A DNA stretch of 64,000 nt from Tetrastigma voinierianum. Its lineage: Eukaryota > Streptophyta > Magnoliopsida > Vitales > Vitaceae. Positions 13,021-25,560 of this stretch are shown piece after piece. Every line of letters begins with the position of its first letter. Within the stretch, counting starts at the first letter, position 1. Where the stretch lies: NCBI GenBank assembly GCA_016808115.1, contig JAEQBH010000990.1:1794209-1858208 (forward strand), written 5' to 3'. The notes below the pieces were generated by a model. It saw only the letters and a program-made list of their open reading frames with translations, was not told the DNA's origin and ran no database searches. The translations under genes and the position numbers were made by a program.

Positions 13021-14020
13021 ATTTAATTTTTAGGCCTTTAATTTTTTAAAACTACATTGTTTTTCACTTAGATAGTCCATAACTTGACTGCATCGCGTGG
13101 TAGAACACGTTGGTAATAAGACAGATTTCTTTCTTCTGATTTAGGTAGGTTTCAGGAACAGGAAGATGACGAAACTTAAATTTAAAAACAATTAATGTTG
13201 GCAAAAGTTTTTACTTAATAATAAACAAATAGTATTGAGGGGCCCTGATTTGTGGAAGTGAGGACATTTCTCCCAAAAGTGATTACTGCAGAGCCAAGTT
13301 CTTTTCCTCATTGTATTCTTTGGACTTCTTGTGCTTGAATAATAAATTGATTAAGGTGGAAACAACCGAATGATGGTTTTGATATGCATAGGCTTTACTG
13401 GAGTGCAAGAGGGAAGGAAATGAAGAGACTACAATGAAGTTCTCAAGATCTAAAGTGAAGGCCATGCGCATCTCTTCATAAATCAGTTAAGGTAAATTTT
13501 ATAGAAATACAGCCACATTCTTTAAAATTACTACCAAAACAGAAGATTCAATATTTGTGAATGCTTCAATCTTGTAACACCTCTGTGGGTTTTCAAAGCA
13601 ATACAGAAAGATCACCTTCATTTTTAGATAGATGACTCAAACCAACATTTTATTAAGCAGACGACCATGGGGGTCCTGATTTTGGGCATTGGGTTTGGTT
13701 GACAACTAACCTCTACCACTCTCTGTCTTTTCTTTTGTTTATGTTTTGGGGAAGTTTGTAACTTATGGATGTGATCTGTCGGGCTAGGCCAAGCTATGGG
13801 GATTGGGATGGGCCTTGTGGTGTGCTTCAGGTGGGTAACCACCAGCCCAAAATTGTAGTTTACATGGGTCTAGGATTTTCTTGTAGGCCATCATTCATAC
13901 TTATGTTATTTTCTTGCAAAATTTTAGTAGTTTTGTGTATTTGAATTTGTTCATTTTCTTGAAGGTGCCCTGTCTTTATTCTGAGGAATTTGGGCTTTCT
14001 TTTATATTAATAATGATTTT

Positions 14021-14400
14021 ATGCCACCCCCACTCAGGCCCTTGGAATCCATGTCTGGAAGCGGGCTATGGTGGCTGAGGCGCTGCGGCTGCGACTCAGG
14101 CAGTCTTTGCGCGGCAAATGAAGAATCTTCTGCAGCCTGCGATGGCGACTACAACTTGCTGACTGCCGAGTCGATCCCTGCTATTTCCACGCTCGCGGTA
14201 ACAATGTCTGTAGGTGGCAGAGTTGTGTGGCCCATTCTTGGCCGGGATAATCGATCAAGGCGATTAATTGCGTGAGAAAAACCACGCGTGGTCGGCGTTA
14301 AATGGCCTTGGAACCGCCTGTTAAAGTTCCGGAGCGGAAGGTGAGGAGATTATACGTGAGATCTGACTGCTTCCTTTATAATATCGCTTATGAATGGGCG
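14021..14400 (+). other. GC-rich block interrupting CNL-C, origin unknown
   Basis: A sharp rise in G+C against the AT-rich surroundings, with an 84-residue open frame on the + strand (14021-14275: Ser/Arg/Gly-rich, no domain recognised). It lies between the MHD and LRR parts of CNL-C. It may be captured gene DNA or a fragment of another element. I give no function. Confidence 0.3.
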
Positions 14401-14742
14401 TAAAACATTCCCATGTACCTATCTTTTTGTTATTTGTATTTGTTTCTCTGCTTCTTGCTTTAGCCACTTATAAAGAAAATATAAATAAGTGAAATAGAAA
14501 GGCATTTTATGCAAAATGCTGGGTGAACTAATACCTTTAGTTTCGAGATGAGTAAATTGTCTGATTAAATATGGAAACATGCGTGGGAAATTTGCCTTCT
14601 CTTATACAAATTTTGATTACAAAATTTACAGGTAAATCTATTTCTAATGTAATTGTATGGTAGAGTCCATAAAAAAATTTCCTAATTAGGTTTGCTTAGA
14701 CACAAACTTTAGGCATTTCATTGGGTTCCATTTGGCACTATT

Positions 14743-14886
14743 GACACATGATGGGTTCTTTCTAGAATAATCTTCATCATAGGATACAATGATAACCTTG
14801 GGATACTTTAACGTGACACATGATGGGTTCTTTGCTCTGGGAGTAATCTTTATCATGGATACAACATCAGTAACCTTGGGACTTAA
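14743..14886 (-). repeat. Internal ~70-bp tandem duplication in CNL-C
   Basis: gacacatgatgggttcttt occurs at 14743 and 14815. The whole units (14743-14812, 14815-14886) align, ending in ataaccttggga and gtaaccttggga. In minus-strand translation this duplicates the segment ending NPSCV. Confidence 0.8.
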
Positions 14887-15225
14887 CTTACAATGGTTAT
14901 TGCAAGATTTATGAATTAAGTCATGCATTTTACAATTCATTTCCAAGTTTCTGGAAACAAAGAGACGTGACCGTGGCCGAAGGTAACCGGTTGCCGGCAT
15001 CTTTAGGTCTTGTATTCTGCTCGGGCCTTGAGAGGCGTGGCCGTTGGTTGCTAACGGCTTTTTTTCGTTTCCTTGATCTTTGGGATGCAATTGCACAGTG
15101 GCTAAACGTTGTTTCAAGGTTGGTGAGTTATCACTCTTAGGTAGCTGGCGTCTCAGCACTGGAGCAAGGCTGGCATTTGGCCTCAGTAAGGAAGTTGTAA
15201 CGTGGAGACTGTGAAGCTGTGACAA

Positions 15226-18200
15226 TTAATGTGTTCCAGATGGAGGGGTGTGAGTTTTTGGAAGAATAATGTCTTGCAATTACAAAATCATTTTTTAAAT
15301 CTTGAGACAAATAATATTTTCAAATCTAACTCAAAACATTGTCAAATACAGTAACGTAAAAATATCTCGATGTCTTAACGCGATTTCGGGTTCAAAGCGA
15401 TGAAATACGTATTTTGAAGACGCGTTCGATGTCAAATTTTAAAGATTAGCTAAAGTCTTTGTTTTAAAGTGATTTCGGGTGTAAAATTGTGAAGTGTTTT
15501 AACGCGTTTGAGTAAAATTGTGAAGTCTTTGTTTTGAGAAGACCTTAGTTTAAATATGGTGTGAAATTGATGTTTGAAGGTATTAATTCAGTTAATAAAA
15601 TTTCCATTCATTTGCTCCATGATGTCAAAAGAAAGGTGTGGCAGAATTGGAATTATTTTGAGTCTATAATGTATTTTGACAAGTATTGATTTAATTATTT
15701 GTAGTTGGAAAACAAGATTTTCTGTAACAAATTATGAGTCGTGTTTTAAACAGATTTATTTGGCAAAGAAATTGGTATAGATTGTTTCAGTATCAAAAAC
15801 AGTTTGCAAATTCAGGTGACACGCAGTATAATATTCGACATTATTTATTTAATTATCAGTAATTTGAAGATAGCGTTTCGTTGCTAAAAAGAATTTTCTA
15901 TACGTGTTTACGTATAGAAAACTATCGCATTAGAAGTAGATTGTTTTTAGTCTATATAATATTTTGATAATTGTTTGTTTAATTATCGTAATTATCAAGA
16001 ATCGGGGAGGCAGTGACATGTCAGCGATTGCGAGTGTTATTGGAATCTTGCGTTTCTTGCAAGTTGCAGTAAAAGTCTCTGTTTCCAACATATTGGGAAA
16101 GTGATGATGATGACTTTTTTGAAAAGTGGGGTTTTTATTATTTTTCATTTTATTAAGAAAACTGAATAACTTATTAAGCTCTGTTTTTTATATCATGGTA
16201 ATATTTGTATTTTAAGTTTTTTTTTATTCAAGTTATTTTATGTCTTGAGTTTGTGTAAATTGGTGGACCTAATAAGTTTTTTAATTGAAAAGGACATTTT
16301 TTCTTTTCTTTTACTATTTTCAGTGACAAGATGAAAAGAATAATTAATTATGAAAATAATTAGAGACAGGTCCCCCTCCCTTGAAAACACTTGCAATATG
16401 GCAGTTTCATTTTATACATAATTTCTTGGTGGACTGTTTGTACTCATTAAGGTGGGCTCAATGGAAAAATGTGGTTTTGTGTTTCCATAGACACCGGCCA
16501 TATCATTCTTAAATTTTAGAGACCAGTTAATTATTGATGTTTATGTCTAAAAATCACATGTCAGAATGCTATTGTTGATTGAAATCTTGATATATCAAGT
16601 AAATCCCAGTATTAAATCGTGACCAAATTTAAAGCTATGATAAATACAGGTCAGTGGATCACAAAATACTGAACACATCAACAAGAGAGATAACCATTCT
16701 TGGTTTGTTGCATGATTACCAAAAAAGGAAGAATTATGTTTTCTCCCATACCAGTTAATTTAAAACAAATGTATCAAAATACATAAGTCAATATTGGAAG
16801 AGTGTGTTTTTGCACATAGTTTTGGGGACAAAATTCCCATCATGAATATTGTGTATTTTGGATCCTTAGGTTTCAGTGTTAAATCCTTATGGGGAAAAAA
16901 CATAATTCTCTAAAAGTGAGATAAAACCAAAATCATGTGGGGTCTAGCCCATAAATGCTACTACGGTGCAGCAGTCAGATGGAAGAGTGCCAACTCGACA
17001 TATCAAGGATGCCATGTTTTGTGAATGAGAATTGGTCGTTGTTTCAGCCAATGAAGTGGTTTTCATTTATTGAGAAATTCATCCAATGATCAACATTTAC
17101 TATCAATGAAACTTCGGGCGTGTCGATAAGAGTGCAGGATTAGAAAAGTTTGAATCGTTAACGATCGCGTAGAGTTGAAATGGGTGTGGCCGAGGCGTTA
17201 AAGCATCATCTTGTAAGAGGTATTGGGAGATAAAAATTGAAATTATGGCATATCATGAATGTAATGTGTGAAGCATATCTTGTTTTCTCTTGGATTAGCA
17301 TTGTCAAGCTCTCGTATCTTTGTTTCCAAATATCTTGAGGATAACAAGATATGTTTGGTATATCATCAATTTTAAAATTTCTTTTCTTATTATTACATCG
17401 AATTGGATAAACTTTTAAGGCTAGAGTTGGGAGCCTTATTAACCTATTGAAGAACATTCACTTGGATTTGGTTGATGTTTGTATTGGAAGGTGAAGATTA
17501 GGCACGTGGGCATATGATTCCTAGAGAGTCCATCAATTTTGTGCATTTTTAAATTTTTGTTAATAATTTCACTCTTCAAGTTATATAAAATTGTAAATAG
17601 TGGTGAATACTTTAACTAGGGACCATTAATGAAAAAGGATCGGTTTTGTAAGGATAATCCATAGCAAATTTAACCTATAAGATGAACTTGTTTGCCAAAA
17701 TTCAGCCTGCAGGAGAAAGTTCTATAGACGTTTTTTCTTACCTAAGAAAATCACTCGCCACCCATTAGAGTGAAGAATAATATGCACAAACTAAGAATTT
17801 GAAACGAGATGATGGTTGATATAAATGGAAATTTGTACCAAAGGTCCACCATTTGCAAAATAGAGGAAAGCCAAGCACTTAAGGTGCTGAGGTACAAGGC
17901 CAGAAAAAGGAAATTAAGAAGGTGAAAGGCAGGAAACTGGACTTGAACTTTGTGGCTGGAGCTCCCAAAGAAGACATGATCACCTCTCTACAGGCATCAT
18001 GAAGGTCTCACTCATCTGGAAAATGAGCTTTGGTCAATTTTATATGGACAACTGGTAAGACGGTTTGGAGATTTCAATAATTGGAAATAGACAAGTAAGC
18101 AAGCTGGCATTTGTGGGGCTGGCAGCAGATCAGGAATTAATTGACATTTATAGCTGATTTTTGGTAGGGTTGGGACTTGAGACTAAAGATCAGTGTTCAG

Positions 18201-18579
18201 TAAAATGAGCGAAGCAATTGAAGAAGCTCTTGTGCACTCTTCCATCTATAATGCTGACTATTCTTACTGCCCCAAGGCCTGCAAAAAGTGACATGTTTTT
18301 CTTGGAAAAATTGAAATGACAGCCGCTGGATCAGGATTTTCCTTGTTTATTGCTCCAACACCTTGTCAAATGGTCAAATCATCATAGCTAGGCCAGGAGA
18401 CATGCTGCTCATTATTTTTCTCCAACAAAAGTAATCATATGAAAATTTAATTTTCTAAAAGATACAGTATTAAAAGTATCCAAGAATCTCTAATAATTCT
18501 CTAGATTTGGAATAAATAAATACAAGTCTGATAATTTTTATTGGAGCATAAAAAATCAGAGGATATAACGTTAGAATGG
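15226..18579. other. Noncoding, no gene recognised
   Basis: Long AT-rich stretch between CNL-C and Copia-2. About 15360-15560 repeats short phrases (aaaattgtgaagt, gatttcggg) in imperfect tandem. 15640-15740 and 15930-16010 are loosely similar to one another (agtctataatgtattttgac / agtctatataatattttgat). Open frames of 60-85 residues carry no motif. The missing NB-ARC of CNL-C was sought here on the minus strand and not found. Confidence 0.4.
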
Positions 18580-18885
18580 TGTATCGATTTAATTTAAATT
18601 GGTGAGATACTACTCATGACACCTTTCAAATTTACTTATTCTTGGAAGGCCTTGTGATGCTGATCATTATAAGAAGACGGCTGCACATTTTTTGGATTCC
18701 TAGCTCTTCGAGAAATACGGAGAAAATCGCGTCGAGTTCTTTTGAAGGGTTTAGAAGAACCAAAATATTTCCAGTTTTCCAGTTTTCTCGGTTTCTTAAC
18801 AATGGTTGGAGGTATGTAGATTCTGGCATTTTGCTTCCGTATATAATTTGATTGATTATGTTGTTCAATCACTTTTTGATTTACA
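18580..18885 (+). repeat. Copia-2 5' LTR
   Basis: TGTATCGATT...GATTTACA, ending three bases before the primer-binding site. Aligned with 24390-24702; the central 18700-18800 segment matches best. Confidence 0.8.
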
Positions 18886-19718
18886 TTTGGTATCAGAGTC
18901 ACACTATATCTCTACCTTTATATGTGTTTGTGCAAATTTTTATATTCATGAAAATTTGCAATGTAGTGTTGATTTTACAGAATGCTAGATATTTTGGTTT
19001 GACATTTTTACTTGGTTTTAATACATTAAAACTATTTTATAATAATTTTGATGTGTTTTGTGTTTTTAAATGATGTCAAACTACATGAAATTCATGCCTT
19101 TGTTTCGGGATGAAGGTCTTGATAGCGGGTTCTCATGGTAGTCACGAAGAAGATGACTTAAAAAAAAAAGCGGTTTTTTACGGGTATAAATGGAGTTTAC
19201 GGTGAAAAGGTTGAGACAACATAATTTGTTTGGGCTATGATTTACGGGGTACATTGAGATTTGGCCTTATCCCAGGCGGCATATAAACTTAATACATAAA
19301 GTTTAATCGAAATAGCTTTAATTTGGGAATAAAGTTTGGGGACCGCCAGGAACAACATGTGAACTGAAATTTGGGCTTTAGCTTCGTAATGCAAGCAACA
19401 AATTTGGACCTTTAAAAAAAAAAACAAGAATGGATTCCATGGGTTCAAACCCGTGACCATCTATGTAGTAAGTCTTTACACCCATGCATTTAGGTAATGA
19501 ATTTGTTACTCTTTTACATTGGTTTTCTTATAAGAAGTTATAGTGGAGACACTCACCTTCCTACTCTATGCTAGATTGTTATTCTTTTAAACAAAACGAT
19601 TTTATATTGCAATCAGTGACTATATTCCTTATTGAATTTATTATGGTATTAATGTAAAAATTATATACATGCTAAATAATATTGTTCTTTAAAATTATTA
19701 CAGTTTCTTATGTTAAGT

Positions 19719-19796
19719 GATCTATATAATTTTAATTAATTAGGGAATAGCCACAGCATCCTTAATTAGTTAAAATTATATATTAATTTTTAGATC
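19719..19796. repeat. Hairpin-forming inverted repeat
   Basis: GATCTATATAATTTTAATTA... at 19719-19746 is mirrored by ...TAAAATTATATATTAATTTTTAGATC at 19759-19796, with a ~12-base loop (atagccacagca). The right arm has ~10 extra bases. It lies in the non-coding 5' part of Copia-2 and may be a small MITE-like insertion or an AT-rich hairpin. Confidence 0.6.
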
Positions 19797-20152
19797 ATAT
19801 TTGATTACATTTATTGTAATATTAATCTATGGAATGTGATAAATCTCATCCCACAAGAATTTTTATTACATTTTTGTATGATTAATTATGGATAATATCG
19901 GAAATCGTATTTTCCTAAGTACTAACCACAGGGGATTAGGAAAAGGAAAATGGTTGTGGTAGTTTTGTCATAAAATTAAATTAAGCTGAATTGAGTAAGA
20001 CTTTAGCCTGAGCAGTTTTATGTCACTAGGTTTATGTTTTTCAAGCATGATTTACATTGGTAAACATATTGTATCTTTGCCTCAATCTTTGATTATTGGA
20101 ACATGTATATTTAACATTTGCAGGTTATTGATAGAATGTTTGATTTTTAAGT

Positions 20153-23100
20153 GTGATGACCACACGTAAGGGTGATAAGCGCATAAGGTATGGAAGGAAA
20201 GAGTTAACCTGCATTTGGGATGGATGGATATTGACTCGCTATAAGGAAGAGAGGAACCCAGATCCATTCTTGAAACCCGACAACGTAGAGGTATCTGTCT
20301 TTATGATAAATGGGAGAGGTCTGGCGCCTCTCATGATGTTCATAAAGACTAAGATATCGGTAGTATTAAAATGAAATTCCAGGTCGAGCAAATTACTAAA
20401 GTCAAACCATACGAAAAGCCATCGATGAGCTATTTGAAACTTCTCAGCTCTTGCAGTACCTTAATTATGCAATTTTCCATCCACGAAGCTCAGGAATGAG
20501 AGGAGTGCGTGAGTGTATGCGCATGAGGGATACTCAGCGGCCCAACTTAGGACATTAAGTTACCATGTCAGACCCCTTTCCCTTTGTTCATTATATATTG
20601 AACACTCTACCCCAACAATACAGTCCCTTCAAAATCTCACAACACACATAAGGATAAATGGTCGGAGTGTGAATTGTGCCGTGTGGTAATGCGAAGAAGG
20701 AAGGTTAATGATGGAAGAGGGGCGAAACGGAGTTAATAGCCACCCTTTGGAAAGAAAGAGGATCAAGCTAAAAGAAGGAAAGATTCCTATCCAAATCGAG
20801 GCATAAAGAAAGAATTCAAAGTGTTTTTATTGTAAGAAGAAGGGACACATGAAGAAGAATTTGCTTTCGGAAATTTAAGATCTAGCTTGATAAGAAGGTG
20901 CACGATTTTTCTTTTGTATGTTATGAATCCTAATATAGTTAATGTTAATCATAACACATGGTGGATTGATTACAGTTCTGTCATGTTTCAAATACCTTAC
21001 AGGGTATGCAAAACCTAAGGAAGCCAGTGGGAAGTGAACAATGCATGAGTTCATGTGTAGAAGCTATTGGCACTTGCAGCCTTGTATTAAGCAGTGGTTT
21101 CATTTTAGAATTGGAAAAGACATTTTATGTTCCAAGTTTCTCTAGGAATTTAATTTCAATTTCAAGACTTGTACATTTAGGATTTTCCTTTAGCTTTTCG
21201 ATTACAGTTTCGATTTATCAATAAATCTAAGGTTATTGGTTATGGTACATTGTTCGATGGTCTTTTCCATATTCAGTTACAAAATGATTTTACTTATAAT
21301 TCTATGCATGTTACTGTTGGATTAAAAAGATGTGTTATGAATAGAATCCTGTGTTATGGCAGGAGGATTGGGACACATCTCCATTGAAAGAATAAAGAAA
21401 TTGGTTAATGATGGGGTACTTGATACTTTGAATTTTGCTGATTTCGAGACTTGTGTGAATTGCATTAAGGGCAAGCAAACCAACAAGTCTAAAGGGTGCG
21501 AGAGAACCTGAGCCTATTAGAGATTATACATACGACATTTGTTGTCACGACATGGATGCAATGGTGAAAATAACTTTATCACCTTATAGATGATTATTCA
21601 CGATATATGTGTCTCTACTTGCCGTTTCAAAGGATGAGCTTTAGACCTTTAAAGTTTTAAGGTTGAAGTAGAGAATCAATCACGGGAGAAAACATATTAG
21701 ATCGTGAGATCGGATAGAGATTGGAAATCTTATATGGTAAATAGAGAATGGACAATCTCTGAATTGCATTTGTGCGAGAGTTTCTTCAAGAAAATGGGAT
21801 TGTTGCCCGATTACACTGTACACGGTTCTCAATGGATCGGAATGGTGTGGCGAAGAAGAAACCGAACATTAATAGACGTGGTAAGGGTATGAGAGTAATA
21901 CCAAAACTACCTCGATTCTTGTGGTTGAAACTCTAAAGACATTTGTGTATATATTAAATTGAGTTCAGGCTGAGGCTGTCTCTAAGGCCTTTTAGAGTCG
22001 TTGAGGTTTGGAAGCCCAGAGTTTGTGACATATCTTGGCGTTTGGGGATCTTAGATACGAGTGTAAATTATAACCCACAAGAGAAAAGAAGCTAGACAAG
22101 GGACCATCATTCGGGTATTTCATTGGATATCTTTGAAAGGTCAAAGGGGTATAGATTTTATTGTCCATCTCATAGCACTAGGATTGTGGAATCAAGAAAT
22201 GTTTTGCGAGAATGACAATCGATGGGGTGATCGGTTTCGAGGACATTGTTTATGAGAGGATCATTATGAAGGTCGACCCTCGGTTAGTATAGATTGATTG
22301 TCATTCCGCACCCTCAAGTACAGAGTGTGAGACAACCATTCAAGTTCACATATTGTAATAGTGATCCACATGTTCGAGTTGCGAATGAAGAAATTCAGAG
22401 GATTGTTGAACAACCAATTGAGCAATAGGTTGATCAACGAGTCCTCGAAAGTGTTGAAGCAACACGTAAGAAGATCTTAAATTTAAGAAATCATCGATTC
22501 TAATGATTATATAGATGTATTTTACAAGAATTGGACTATAACATTGGAGCAATAGTAAGAAACGTTTTCACACAAACCATGGGTTCTAAGGAATCTAACT
22601 TCGCTGGTACAATACTACAGCAGAAGAAATGAATTTATGGCATCTACTTAGGATTTAGGATCTCGTTGATTTGCACGATGGTATGAAAGCCATTGGATGT
22701 AAATGGGTCTTTGTTGAAGAGACTCATTAGGCAACATGTCGAGAGACATAAAGGCTGAACTCGTTGCCCAAAGATTGATCAAAGGGAAGGAATCGGCCCC
22801 ACGGAGACGCCACTCTCTGTATCTAAGAAAGATTCTCTTCGAATAATTATGGCATTAGTTGCCCATTTTGACATTGATTTACATCAAATGGATGTGAAAA
22901 CGACATTCCTTAATGGTAATCTGGGGAAAGAGAGTTTACATGAAAGCAGACTTGAAGGATTCTCCTCTAGTGAAGGTGAGCATTTAGTTTGCAAGCTTAA
23001 GAAATCCATATATGTGGATCAAACAAAGCATCCCGCCAATGGTATTTGAAATTGTAAAGTGATTCTTAATTCGATTTTGAAATATCATGGATCAATGTAT

Positions 23101-24050
23101 ATCGAGAGATCGTGGGAATGAATTTGTTTTTCTTGTGTTATCATGGATGATATTTTCTGCTAACCAATGATAAGGGTTTGTTATATGAGGTGAAACAATT
23201 TCTCTCGAAGAACTTTGATATGAAGGATATGGTTAGAGCATCTTATGTCGTGGCATTAAGATTCATGGAAGATCTCGAGGCATTTGGGTTTGTCTCAAAG
23301 ACCTATATCAATAAAGTTTTAGAGAGATTTAACATGAAAAATTGTTCCTTGAGTCTTTTATTTTGAAGGGTGTGAGATTCGATTTGAATCGGTGCCCTAA
23401 AATATTTCGACGAGAACACATGAAGAACATTCCATATGCTTATTTGTTGGAAGCTGATAATGTGCTCCAAGTTTGTACCCACGGACGACATTGCATTTGT
23501 ATTTGGAGTATTAGGAAGATATCAGAGTAATCTAGGTATTGACCAGAGGAGAGCTGCAAAGAAGGTGATGAGATACCTTCAAGGCTGGGATTACATGCTT
23601 ATGTATGAAGAACATATAGTTTGGAGGTGATTGGCTACTCCGTGCGAACTTGCTGGCTGTGGTGTTGATTCTCGAAAATCAGCGTTTGGTTATGTTTCAG
23701 AACTAGGCGTGATTTGTGTCTTGGAGAAGTGTGAAACAAACCTTATTTGCCGCCCGCTATGAAGGCGAGGTTAGGTATCTGTTTGAGGCTAACTACTTTT
23801 ATGGTGTTTGATTAAAGAGTTTCATATATGGCTTAGAATTGTGGATTCTATATCTAGGCCATTACGAGTTGTCTTGTGATAACTCATTCTGCTGATGTTT
23901 GCGTCAGGGACATGCAAAGCAGTTGAGATAGTATATCGTTGTTAGGGATACCACAATAAACGTGTTAAAGAAATAAAGTGGTCATTGAACACATTAGCGA
24001 GTTGATGATTGCTAGATCAACTTTAACTAAAAGGCATGCCACCTAAGTAT
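20153..24050 (+). pseudogene. Copia-2 gag-pol relic
   Basis: The zinc knuckle CFYCKKKGHMKKN is at 20822-20860, with the last Cys displaced by a one-base shift. The protease site reads WWIDYSS (20959 on), so the catalytic Asp is kept but the DSG triad is changed. A 72-residue stretch (21006-21224) has ELEKTFYVPSFSRNLISISR, typical of copia protease-integrase linkers. The integrase zinc-binding region GLGHISIERIKKL...CVNCIKGKQTNKS is at 21366-21500, and RRRNRTLIDVVRV is near 21855. RT at 22849-23049 contains LHQMDVKTTFLNGNL. The RNase H side shows RRAAKKVMRYLQG at 23548. Many frameshifts; not functional. Confidence 0.9.
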
Positions 24051-24389
24051 TTTAAGGATCCATAATAGTACAAATGGGACTTGGTTCCATGATGTAATTA
24101 TTGTATGTACATTCATTATTTTAAAATAAAACTCTTATTCGGTCGATATTTCCTTAATGAAGTTTGTACATTCAGTTAATTATTGTGTGATACGAAAACC
24201 ATCATTAAGTTTGGACCTTTGAATAAACATGTGGTTTGTTGTTTAGTTTAAGGAAGTTTGTGTTGAGGAACTTGATATGTTGTAATACATGGAAGATACT
24301 ACTCACTATAAGAGGACATATCGCCATGATTTATATCATTTAGTTTTCCTTATGATGAGTGTTGTAGTATCATGGACCAGTGGGAGGAA

Positions 24390-24702
24390 TGTACAATGGT
24401 CCATATCAATTTAGTACTGGTCAAAGTTGAATCTCCCTGTTTGCACCACGACCACTTTGTCACCCCGAAGGGGAGGCATGATGGCACAGTACTATATAAG
24501 AAAGAGCAGCTGCAGCGTTTTGGGTCCTAGCTACTGAAATAGGAAAAAATCTGTCAGAATTCTTTAGAAGGTTTTAGAAGAACCAAAAATATTTTCCAGT
24601 TTTCTCAGTTTTCTCGGTTTTTCTTAACAATGAAGTGTAAGAATTAGGCATTTGCTTCACATATATAATTCCAGATTGATTGTATTTAATTTCAAATGCA
24701 CA
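24390..24702 (+). repeat. Copia-2 3' LTR
   Basis: TGTACAATGGTCC...AAATGCACA. A TATA-like tactatataagaa at 24490 is placed like an LTR promoter. Confidence 0.8.
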
Positions 24703-24821
24703 TTCTATATAATACAAGCATGTTCAACTATGACCAAACTAAGAGAAACTCATATACCATGGAAAAAAACAGAGTGCTTGATTGCGAATCAATCGAATAA
24801 CAAATTACATTCACCCAGGTC

Positions 24822-25560
24822 TTGTTAGGGTTTGAAAAATGGGCGCATGGGGCCAGCTCGCCAAGCCCAAGAAAGAAGACAAACCTTAGTGAAGAGCACC
24901 AAGCCCTTGGTTCTGCTAGCCCAAAATAAAGCTGATCCACTCTCCCGAGGCAAATGTCTGGATATTGGAAGGCCCATCTGCAAATCGTTGAATCTATTGA
25001 TAAGGGAAGTAGAATATGTCCTTATACGCATCTTATCTATAGGAATCCAACTTCAAAATCACCACATTGAGAAAATAGGGATAATTCGCATTAACCGACA
25101 TCACATATCAGCGGGATCTGTCAATAAGGAGGAAGGATAATTCTCATCAAAGCTGCTCCTTCCAGTATCTATATTAGATTAGATGGCGGGAGAAATGTCT
25201 GACAGTAGGAAGATCGCCACTGCCCTCAATTGGGAGAAACATACGCTATATATATATATATCAGGCCATCCCCTTAGTGAAAGGTACGCAAAAATATTCG
25301 CCCTCTAAGCGGTCCATCTTCTTGGGAGGCCGACTTAGGCATCGGGAGGCGACCACGGCGAGCTCGCGAGCCTTCTTCTTTCTTTGTTTTTCCGCGGGAG
25401 GCGTGTGAGCACGTAGGCCGGCCCGGCAGCGGGGCTTAGTCAGCCTGGCGACCCACGACCGATCAGGCCCAGTCAGTTGAGAAGGCATCATCGGTTGGCA
25501 TGTGATGCATGGGCCCGGCTTGGGTTAGTTCCGCAAATAGACCATCTCTCAATTCTGGGG
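24822..25560 (+). repeat. Tat element 5' LTR
   Basis: Starts (T)TGTTAGGGTTTGAAAAATGG. A TATA-box-like run of alternating TA at 25249-25261 precedes the presumed transcription start. A tggtatcaac at 25561 could be the primer-binding site but is weak, so the exact end is uncertain. Confidence 0.82.

Larger units (their letters stand above)
13283..15225 (-). pseudogene. CNL-C: MHD and LRR fragment of a CC-NBS-LRR resistance gene
   Basis: Minus strand. A 179-residue open frame (15225-14686) contains NCKMHDLIHKSCNNH near 14905-14940, the MHD switch motif (MHDLIH) at the end of the NB-ARC. It is followed by sequence similar to the same interval of CNL-A (SSCV/NPSCV segments). Further downstream, 13553-13612 encodes the LRR phrase GVTRLKHSQIL in one frame, matching VTRLKHLQTF of CNL-A. 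A later open frame (13471-13283) has an LRR-like look (LDLENFIVVSSFPSLL) but is weak. The first ~90 residues of the 179-residue frame do not look like NB-ARC and may be an insertion, as may the GC-rich block at 14021-14400. No NB-ARC upstream part was found between 15.2 and 18.5 kb. Confidence 0.7.
18580..24702 (+). mobile_element. Copia-2: degraded Ty1/copia LTR retrotransposon
   Basis: LTRs of about 305-315 bp at 18580-18885 and 24390-24702 share gaagaaccaaa.atattt.ccagttttc and ttctcggttt...cttaacaatg. A tRNA-Met primer site TGGTATCAGAGTC (18888-18900) follows the 5' LTR, and tgggaggaa precedes TGTACAATGG of the 3' LTR. The internal region carries gag, PR, IN, RT and RNase H in copia order with the same motif set as Copia-1. 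I could not find a convincing target-site duplication, and the outer ends are accurate only to within a few bases. Confidence 0.9.

Noticed and set aside
15930..16148. 72-residue minus frame upstream of CNL-C
   Set aside because: Checked as a possible NB-ARC part of CNL-C; no P-loop, kinase-2 or GLPLA-like motif.
19436..19462. gggttcaaacccgtgacc, resembling a tRNA T-arm
   Set aside because: No acceptor stem, anticodon arm or other tRNA parts around it. The phrase is common in plant LTR-element DNA.
25240..25262. Alternating TA run as a microsatellite of interest
   Set aside because: It sits at the TATA position of the Tat 5' LTR and has a counterpart in the 3' LTR near 34220.
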